A stretch of DNA of 64,000 nt from assembly GCF_000382285.1 (NCBI RefSeq), contig NZ_KB907938.1:31029-95028 (forward strand), in the 5' to 3' direction. This document shows, piece by piece, positions 57,947-64,000 of the stretch (positions are counted from its first letter, which is position 1; each line of letters opens with the position of its first letter). Source of the DNA: Solimonas variicoloris DSM 15731 (GTDB lineage Bacteria; Pseudomonadota; Gammaproteobacteria; Nevskiales; Nevskiaceae). The position numbers and the translations under genes were made by a program. The notes beneath the pieces were generated by a model. The model was not told where the DNA came from. It worked only from the letters and a program-made list of their open reading frames with translations, and made no database searches.

Positions 57947-60478
57947 TCAGAAATCGACGCTCAGGCGCACGATCAGCGTGCGCGGCGGGTTGAGCACATA
58001 GGCGTTGACGTCGGCCGATCCGATGATGGCCTTACCGGTCGAGCCGCCGACCGGCGCGGTCGTATTGAGAACGTTCATGACGTTGACGCCGAGACGCGCC
58101 TGGAAAGCTTCGGTCCCGCCGGCCAGCGACAGGCCGGCATCGAGCGTGGCGTAGTCGTTGATCTCGACGTCGTGGGTCAGATTGCTGTAACCCTTGCCGA
58201 TGTAGGTGTATCCGACGTTGCCGCCGGCAATGACGAAGCCCAGCGGCCGCAGATACTGAACCGAAGCGTTGTACTGGTTGCGCGCGGCGCCCGGCATCTG
58301 CGCACCCGGCTTCACTTCGACGCCGCCGACGGCCGTGAACGGCTCGGTGATGTGCGCATCGGTGATGCCGCCTTCCAGCGCGAGGGTCAGACCGCGGAGC
58401 GGCCGCCACACGAGGCTGGACTCGAGGCCGCGGCTGATCGCAGCCGAGGCGTTGACGTTGTAGTTCAGCGGAATGCCTTGCGTCGTCTGCTGAATGATCG
58501 GGTTCTGGTAGCGGATGTAGAAAGCGGTGAGATCGGCGTGCAGCGTGTCGTCGAACCAGCCGGTCCGCAGTCCGATCTCGTAGTTCCAGAGCGTGTCCGA
58601 CTTGTAGTTCGGCGGGACGCCGTTGGTCGCCGTCGACGGCACTTCCTGCAGACCGCCGAAGCGGAAACCCTTGCTGGCCGAAGCGTAGAGAGAGTCGTAC
58701 TTGTTGAAGTGATAGGTCGCGGTGAACTTTGGATTGACGCCCCGCTCGCTGATCTTGCCGATCGTATCGACGGTCTGTCCGTAGTTCTCCGCCAGCACGA
58801 GCAGACCGGTACCGGTGAAGCCGCCCTCGACCGACGTCGTGTAGAAGCGCGCGCCGGCCGATACGTCGAGGCGATCCCAGAACTTGTAGCTCAGGTCGGC
58901 AAAGATCGCGTGCTCGTACGACTTGGCGTCGTTGACGCCGTAGAGCAAGGAAGTCGTCTGTTCGAGATAGGGCCCGAGATTGCCGAGCCCTCCGGGCAGA
59001 GTCCCGAGCCAGTCGAAGATCGGCGACAGACGCTGATGCAGCGGCGTGTCGCCGACGATCTCGAAATGCAGCGAGTAATCGTAGTAGTAGCCGCCGATCA
59101 GCCATTGGAACGGCTCGCCCGGACTCGACTGCAGACGCAGCTCCTGCGAAAAAGCTCTGGAGTTGTCATGAACGGCCAGGAACAGTCCGAGCTGAGATGG
59201 ATACCCGGGCGGCGGCGTGCCGGCCAGCGCCGCGGTCAGATCGTGCGAGAAGTACGCCCGCTTCTCGATCCACGACGAAAGCGATACCACCCGCATGAAA
59301 TCGAAGTCGTAATTGACCTCGAAACTGTCGAGCCCGAAGCGGTTGTCGGACGGGTTGGGCAATACCAGCTTGTCGGTCTGGCGCGGACCGTCCGGCGTGT
59401 CGGCAACGATGGCGGCGTTGGGCGCGTTGTAGTCCTGGCTCAGGTGCGTGAGCTTGAACTTCCAGGCCTCCGACGGCTCCCACAGCAGGATCGCGCGAAT
59501 CTGATCGCCGCTGCCGCGATCGACGCCCCTGTCGATCGGGTCGGTGCGGGCATCGGCGTAGACGCCCGGCGTGTTGCGCCGCACGTAGGCAAAGCGAAAA
59601 GCCAGCCCGTCGTCGGTGAGCAGCGGCACGTTGATGGCAGCGCCGCTGGTGGTCGCCGCCGTGCCCCGATCCGGACTCATGTATTGCGAGAATCCGCGCA
59701 GCTGCCACTCGCCGATCACCGGTTCCTGCAACTCATAGCGGATCGCCCCCGAAAGCGCGGCGCCACCGAACAGCGTGCCCTGCGGGCCCTTGAGTATCTG
59801 CACGCCGGCGAGATCGAAGGCGCTGAGGTCAGGCGCGATGTTGTTGATGTACGGGTCCGTGAAAGCCGTGTCGCCGATGAAGATGCCGACCGGCGAGGCG
59901 TTGATCGACGTCGGGTTCGTGTCGGTGCTGATGCCGCGCATCGAAATGCGCGTGAAGCCCTGGCTGGCCTGCGTGGCGACCACACCCGGCGACTGCTGGA
60001 TGAAGTCATTGAGGCTGAGCTTGCCCTGCTCCTCCAGCTGCGCACCGGTGATGGCGGAAATCGATGCCGGAATGTCTCTCAGCGACTGCTTGCGCTTGGT
60101 CGCCGTGACCACGATTTCCTCGATCTGGCGATCGTTGAATTTGGACTCGTCGGCTGCGACCGGGACCGCCAGCTCGTCCTCGTGCTGCGGCACCGGGATC
60201 GTCGGCAGCTCAGCGTCGGCCGCAGGCGTCGACGCATCGGGCCCCGCCGCCGATGTATCGCCGCTGAGCTCCGCGGCCTCCTGCGCGTGTACCGGCTGAC
60301 AGCACAGCGCCAGCCCCAAGCAACAGGCCACCAACGGCGGGGCGAGATGACGCGCATGAGCGCTCGCATCCGGATCGTCCCAGTGCGGGCCATCGTTTTC
60401 CGGACACCGCTTGTCGACACGCACGGCCCGCGTCGTCGCCGACTCGGAGATCCGTGCGGAATTCACGAACCGAGACAT
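57947..60478 (-). CDS. TonB-dependent outer-membrane receptor
   Basis: 843 residues: plug domain with TonB box IEEIVVTATKRKQSLRDIPASIS (~110-130), then a 22-strand barrel (DIPASIS...LQILKGPQGTLFG; C-terminal ...PPRTLIVRLSVDF with a terminal Phe). This is the sphingomonad-style receptor often used for carbohydrates, aromatics and steroids. The export signal (LVACCLGLALCC...VHAQ) starts unusually far in, ~50 residues after ATG 60478; a strong AGGAG supports that start. Takes up the substrate of the adjacent GH3 and carboxylesterase. Confidence 0.92.
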   Translation of the reverse strand: MSRFVNSARISESATTRAVRVDKRCPENDGPHWDDPDASAHARHLAPPLVACCLGLALCCQPVHAQEAAELSGDTSAAGPDASTPAADAELPTIPVPQHEDELAVPVAADESKFNDRQIEEIVVTATKRKQSLRDIPASISAITGAQLEEQGKLSLNDFIQQSPGVVATQASQGFTRISMRGISTDTNPTSINASPVGIFIGDTAFTDPYINNIAPDLSAFDLAGVQILKGPQGTLFGGAALSGAIRYELQEPVIGEWQLRGFSQYMSPDRGTAATTSGAAINVPLLTDDGLAFRFAYVRRNTPGVYADARTDPIDRGVDRGSGDQIRAILLWEPSEAWKFKLTHLSQDYNAPNAAIVADTPDGPRQTDKLVLPNPSDNRFGLDSFEVNYDFDFMRVVSLSSWIEKRAYFSHDLTAALAGTPPPGYPSQLGLFLAVHDNSRAFSQELRLQSSPGEPFQWLIGGYYYDYSLHFEIVGDTPLHQRLSPIFDWLGTLPGGLGNLGPYLEQTTSLLYGVNDAKSYEHAIFADLSYKFWDRLDVSAGARFYTTSVEGGFTGTGLLVLAENYGQTVDTIGKISERGVNPKFTATYHFNKYDSLYASASKGFRFGGLQEVPSTATNGVPPNYKSDTLWNYEIGLRTGWFDDTLHADLTAFYIRYQNPIIQQTTQGIPLNYNVNASAAISRGLESSLVWRPLRGLTLALEGGITDAHITEPFTAVGGVEVKPGAQMPGAARNQYNASVQYLRPLGFVIAGGNVGYTYIGKGYSNLTHDVEINDYATLDAGLSLAGGTEAFQARLGVNVMNVLNTTAPVGGSTGKAIIGSADVNAYVLNPPRTLIVRLSVDF

Positions 60479-60492
60479 TCCATTTCTCCTCT

Positions 60493-61779
60493 TTATATTT
60501 TTTTGACAGCACTGACTCGTCCTGCGAACACGCCGTAGCCGGCGATGCACAGATAGCAGGCCACCGGCACGAACAAGGCCGCGCCGAGACCGGCGCGATC
60601 CGCCACCGCGCCCGTCAGCAGCGGCAGCACGGCGCCGCCGACGATCGACATGCACAGAGCGCCGGAAGCCGCCGCCGTGGCTTCGCCCAGCGTTTCGATC
60701 GCGAGCCCGAAGATGGTCGGGAACATGATCGCGTTGAACAGACCGATGGCGACGATCGCCGCCGCGGAGACGACGCCGTGGCTGGTCGCCGATAGCGCGG
60801 CGAGCGCCGCGGCGCCGGCCGCGACGATCATCAGCATCGTCGCGGCGGGCAGCCGGCGCAGCAGCGCCGCGCCAAGGAATCGGCCGACCATCGCGCCGCC
60901 CCAGTACAGGCTCGCCCCGCGGCCGGCGGCGGCCATGTCCAGATGCAGCGTCACGGGCTGCATGAGGTAGTTCACGAGGATGCTGCCGATCGATACCTCG
61001 GCGCCGACGTAGAGAAAGATCGCGACGACGCCGAACAGCAGCCGTGGCTCGCGCAGCAGTGCGAGCGTCGGCGCCTTCGCGACGGCCGCCGACGGCGTCC
61101 AGCGCCCCTCGCGGACCCGCCAGAACAGCGCCGCCAGGATCGTCAGGCCGACGGCGATGGCGAGGAACGGCGCACCCAGCTGCATCGCTTCCTGCGCCGG
61201 CACGGACGACGGCGCCGGCAGTGGCGACGCACCGGACGACGAAGAAAGCTCGGCGGAAAGAATGAAGGCGGCGCCGAAAAGCGGACCGACGGTGGTGCCG
61301 AGCGCGTTGAAGCCCTGCGCCAGCGTCAGCCGGGCATGCGCGCGCGCATCGCCTCCGCCCAACAGCGAGATCAGCGGGTTCGCGGCGACCTGGAGCATCG
61401 TCACGCCGGACGCCACGACGAAGAGCGCCAGCAGAAAGCCGGCATAGCGTCCCCACAGGGCGGACGCCGCCAGCATCAGACAGCCGATGGCCATCGCGAC
61501 GAGCCCTGCGCTCAGGGCACGCAGATAGCCGATGCGGCCGAGCATGAGACTCGCCGGCACGGAGACGACGAAGTACGCGATGAAGAAGCAGAACTGCGTC
61601 AGCATCGCTTCCGAGTAGCTCAGCGAGAACAAGCCCTTGAGCCGCGGTATCAGGCTGTCGACGAGCACGGTGGCGAATCCCCAGACGAAGAACAGACTCA
61701 CGATCAGGGGATAGATCCAGCGCGGCGCCGCCTCTTCCGCCACGCCGATACCGAAGTTGCGAGAAGCAGGACGATCCAT
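60493..61779 (-). CDS. FHS-family MFS sugar symporter (FucP/GluP type)
   Basis: 428-residue inner-membrane transporter with twelve helices. The first-helix block FFVWGFATVLVDSLIPRLKGLFSLSYSEAMLTQF is the signature of the fucose/glucose/galactose:H+ symporter (FHS) branch. It would import the monosaccharide freed by the GH3 enzyme. ATG 61779; the carboxylesterase stop is 8 bases upstream and the TonB receptor start is 14 bases downstream, a tight operon. Confidence 0.9.
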   Translation of the reverse strand: MDRPASRNFGIGVAEEAAPRWIYPLIVSLFFVWGFATVLVDSLIPRLKGLFSLSYSEAMLTQFCFFIAYFVVSVPASLMLGRIGYLRALSAGLVAMAIGCLMLAASALWGRYAGFLLALFVVASGVTMLQVAANPLISLLGGGDARAHARLTLAQGFNALGTTVGPLFGAAFILSAELSSSSGASPLPAPSSVPAQEAMQLGAPFLAIAVGLTILAALFWRVREGRWTPSAAVAKAPTLALLREPRLLFGVVAIFLYVGAEVSIGSILVNYLMQPVTLHLDMAAAGRGASLYWGGAMVGRFLGAALLRRLPAATMLMIVAAGAAALAALSATSHGVVSAAAIVAIGLFNAIMFPTIFGLAIETLGEATAAASGALCMSIVGGAVLPLLTGAVADRAGLGAALFVPVACYLCIAGYGVFAGRVSAVKKI

Positions 61780-61787
61780 GGCAGGCC

Positions 61788-63515
61788 TCAGCGCATCGAC
61801 ACGATCGGATCCCGATCGGAAGCGTCCAGCAGCAGATAGTGACCGTCGCGATCGTCCGTGCGCCACGGGCGCCAGGTCGTGGGCAGCGGCGCGCCGTTCG
61901 GATCGCCGCTGCGGATGAAGGCGCCGATGGCGCGCATCATCAGCTGCGACAGCGCGTCCCGGCCGGGCTCGTTCGCCTGCGAGAAATCCATCGAATAGAA
62001 ATTGTTCGAGAAATTCCCGAACACGAACGGCAGATCGATCGCGTGGCCGGCGCCGTAGACGGACTTCCACGGTTCAGGGCCGCGATTCCAGTCGAAGCGA
62101 TACGCAAAGACCTTCGTCTCGTGGCGCGCGAGCTTCGAGATGCTGTCGTTCACGCCGTGCAGCGCGGCAGAGAGAATCAGCCAGGCATAGGCGTCGTACA
62201 GCCCGCTGCCCCAGGACGGCAACAGCAGCGGCCTGACGAGATCTTTCAGCTTCACCTTCGGGGCGGCGTCCGGATCCGACGTCAGCATCATGGTGAAGCG
62301 CTCGGCGTCGCTGACCTTGTAGGCGCCGACGGTGAACAACTTGCCCTCGTTGCGGGTGCGCCCGACGATGGTCGGCACGGCGCGAAAGCGACCCTGCTCG
62401 AAGCTCGCCGACAGATCGCTCGGAATAACGGCGCCGTCGCCGAAACAGGTCGGCGCTCGACGCAGCGACGGATCGCGGCTGACGGCGTCCAGCAGCTCGG
62501 TGCCCGTCTTCGCCCTGAGATAGTCCTCCAGCCAGCGCGGCCCCTGGGCGGCGAGGTAGCGCGCAGCGTCCTGGTTCGTCGCGGCCAGACCGTCGTGCAC
62601 GAGCAGCGCAGCGGCCAGGCGCTCGGCGAACTCGGCGCCCTTCTCCCGGGTGGTGGACGCGATCAGGCCGCTGAGCACGATGGCTTTATGGAACAGGCCG
62701 TCCGACAGGGGCGACGCCATCACGCTGTAGAGATCGATGGCACCGGCCGACTGCCCCATCAGGGTGACGTTGGCGGGATCACCGCCGAACGCCGACGCGT
62801 TGGCCTGGACGAAGCGCAGGGCCTGCAGGATATCGAGCGTGCCGTAATTGCCCGAGTCGCCGAGCGGATCGCCTGTCGCGAGGGCGGGATGCGTGAACCA
62901 GCCGAAGAAGCCGAGGCGGTAGTTGATGGTCACGATGACGGCCCCGGCCGACGCGGCGAGCTTCGCGCCGTCGTAGAGCGGGTCCGAAGCGGCGCCGGCG
63001 ATGTTGCTGCCGCCGTGGATAAAGACGATGACCGGCAGCGGCTGCGTCGCGCCGGACGGGCGCCAGATGTTGAGGCTCAGGCAGTCCTCGCTGCCGACCG
63101 GCTCGCCGAAGGTGTCGACGTTGGCCAGGCCCCAGGGCTTTCCGGCCGGCGGCGGTCCGTAGATCGAGCCGATCTGCGCACAAGGCGCACCGAAGGCATC
63201 GGCCGCCCGCACACCGTCCCAGGGCAGCGGCGCTTGCGGCGGTTGCCAGCGCAGATCGCCGACCGGCGGCCTGGCGTAGGGAATGCCGAGCCACCGCAGC
63301 ACGGCGCCGCCTGCCGAAAGGCTGCCGCGCACTTCACCGGCAACAGTCCGTACGAGCAGCGCGGATGCCGCCGCCGGGCCGGTGTCGCCGGCGAAGCTGT
63401 GCCCCGCCAGCGAAGCCCAGAGAAGCGCGATCGCCGCCAGCCGAAACGCCGCGACGCGCGGTCGGCGCCGCCATGCGGACGCAGCACGACAGCCCCGCCA
63501 GATCCTGGCGCTCAT
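61788..63515 (-). CDS. Type B carboxylesterase, secreted
   Basis: 575 residues with a signal peptide after an Arg-rich n-region (cleavage near SFAG, ~43) and a type B carboxylesterase domain: GIPYARPPVGDLRWQPP, SEDCLSLNIWRP, FIHGGSNIAGA (oxyanion) and nucleophile Ser256 in GQSAGAI, with the His in YGAGHAIDLPFVFGN. The elbow reads GQSAG rather than the usual GESAG. GGAGAAGGGG precedes ATG 63515; a second ATG at 63536 is possible. First gene of the operon; probably strips acyl groups from the glucoside. Confidence 0.9.
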   Translation of the reverse strand: MSARIWRGCRAASAWRRRPRVAAFRLAAIALLWASLAGHSFAGDTGPAAASALLVRTVAGEVRGSLSAGGAVLRWLGIPYARPPVGDLRWQPPQAPLPWDGVRAADAFGAPCAQIGSIYGPPPAGKPWGLANVDTFGEPVGSEDCLSLNIWRPSGATQPLPVIVFIHGGSNIAGAASDPLYDGAKLAASAGAVIVTINYRLGFFGWFTHPALATGDPLGDSGNYGTLDILQALRFVQANASAFGGDPANVTLMGQSAGAIDLYSVMASPLSDGLFHKAIVLSGLIASTTREKGAEFAERLAAALLVHDGLAATNQDAARYLAAQGPRWLEDYLRAKTGTELLDAVSRDPSLRRAPTCFGDGAVIPSDLSASFEQGRFRAVPTIVGRTRNEGKLFTVGAYKVSDAERFTMMLTSDPDAAPKVKLKDLVRPLLLPSWGSGLYDAYAWLILSAALHGVNDSISKLARHETKVFAYRFDWNRGPEPWKSVYGAGHAIDLPFVFGNFSNNFYSMDFSQANEPGRDALSQLMMRAIGAFIRSGDPNGAPLPTTWRPWRTDDRDGHYLLLDASDRDPIVSMR

Positions 63516-63557
63516 CCCCTTCTCCTCCGAGGCCATGCGGCCTTCTTTATTATTTCA

Positions 63558-63573
63558 GTTACGTAAGCGTAAC
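63558..63573. promoter_or_regulatory. Palindromic operator, probable TetR-family binding site
   Basis: GTTACG-TAAG-CGTAAC, a perfect 6-bp inverted repeat with a 4-base spacer, in the ~180-bp divergent region between the carboxylesterase operon and the tetR-like gene. It overlaps a possible minus-strand promoter (-35 TTGAAC, 18-bp spacing, -10 TACGCT). Confidence 0.6.
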
Positions 63574-63697
63574 ATCGCGTCTCGCGAATGTTCAAGCATG
63601 CGCGGCGGCCTTGCGGCGCCGCGCCTGAGCAGGCCGCGGCACCGATACAATCTAAAATTTCCGCCCCCTCTCAAGCGCTGCAAAGAACTGGAAGCCG

Positions 63698-64000
63698 ATG
63701 AGCAAACGAGTCGTGAAGACAGTCAAGGGCCACCGTCATGGCCGCGTTCCTCGCGCCTTTCGCGAGGAACAGCTGCTGGATGTCGCACAGGCTCTGTTTG
63801 CGAAGCAGGGATATCAGGGCACGTCGATCGAGGACATTGCGGCGGCGGCCGGCGTGACGCGCCCCATGGTGTACAACTACTTCGAGTCCAAGGACGGGAT
63901 CTATCTAGTCGGTCCTGAAATATTCAATTCACCGCCGCCAGCCGCCGACCCGGCGGCCATGCCCCCCTCGTCACTGACCACCCGCTCAAGCATCCCGACC
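63698..64000 (+). CDS. TetR/AcrR-family regulator, N-terminal part
   Basis: 101 residues to the right edge, no stop reached. Residues 1-20 are basic. The TetR HTH follows (LLDVAQALFAKQGYQGTSIEDIAAAAGVTRPMVYNYFESKDGIYL, ~24-70). After that (from ~63907) the sequence becomes Pro/Ala-rich and no longer looks like helix 4 of TetR proteins. It is divergent from the carboxylesterase operon and next to a palindrome, so it probably represses that operon. Truncation by an insertion or assembly break is possible. Confidence 0.75.
   Translation, partial: MSKRVVKTVKGHRHGRVPRAFREEQLLDVAQALFAKQGYQGTSIEDIAAAAGVTRPMVYNYFESKDGIYLVGPEIFNSPPPAADPAAMPPSSLTTRSSIPT

Noticed and set aside
57947..61456. 1169-residue open frame extending upstream of the TonB receptor
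   Set aside because: The added part lies inside the sugar symporter gene in another frame; the receptor's own start has a strong ribosome site.

Overview
This window is a 64 kb stretch of very GC-rich, densely packed chromosome. Gene content and order point to a gammaproteobacterium. The markers are recA-recX, alaS-lysC-csrA-tRNA-Ser-tRNA-Arg, zapB-like/zapA/6S RNA/5-FCL, cutA...aroQ-accB-accC, proC-yggT-metX-metW and glnE. Base composition, a FadI-like thiolase and the many secreted esterases would fit the Nevskiales/Solimonadaceae. That placement is inference, because no rRNA or phylogenetic marker search could be run. Long open frames opposite nearly every gene are GC artefacts and are left out.

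Layout. 1-5.1 kb (minus): the start of a family 2 glycosyltransferase, glnE (nitrogen control) and an amidase. 5.2-9.5 kb: an isoprenylcysteine-methyltransferase-like membrane protein, a DUF486 protein whose 3' end has been copied in a 139-bp tandem triplication, an EipA/DUF1134 protein, a TerB-domain protein, an outer-membrane-type protein and an alpha/beta hydrolase. 9.6-18.2 kb: an HTTM-DCC fusion coupled to TatD, a 1-Cys peroxiredoxin, a CocE-type hydrolase, a MATE exporter and MntH. 18.2-22 kb: cutA, a DsbD N-domain-only protein, a TlpA thioredoxin, aroQ, accB and accC. 22-29.5 kb: thiolase, amino acid permease, hemH, OmpA/OprF-like porin, sohB and a PEBP protein. 29.6-37.8 kb: DegQ/Do protease, zapB-like, zapA, 6S RNA, 5-FCL, EVE protein, ilvA, proC, yggT, metX and metW. 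37.8-43.5 kb: PlsC-type acyltransferase, two envelope proteins, an Hsp20 gene behind a sigma-32-like promoter, a CbpA-type DnaJ, fbp, tRNA-Arg(ACG), tRNA-Ser(GCT) and csrA. 43.6-50.2 kb: lysC, alaS, a patatin lipoprotein, recX and recA.

The last 14 kb is the accessory part and the most interesting. At 50.5-55.3 kb two paralogous secreted PHB-depolymerase-type esterases flank a 777-residue lipoprotein with six Cys-paired Ig-like repeats and an unrecognised C-terminal domain. At 55.4-64 kb a minus-strand operon runs carboxylesterase, FucP/GluP-type sugar symporter, TonB-dependent receptor, GH3 beta-glucosidase and a small LuxR-type HTH protein. A divergent TetR regulator faces it across a perfect GTTACG-TAAG-CGTAAC palindrome. 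This looks like a regulated uptake and hydrolysis system for an (acylated) beta-glucoside. The TetR frame loses family resemblance after its HTH, near the right edge, which suggests an insertion or assembly junction there.
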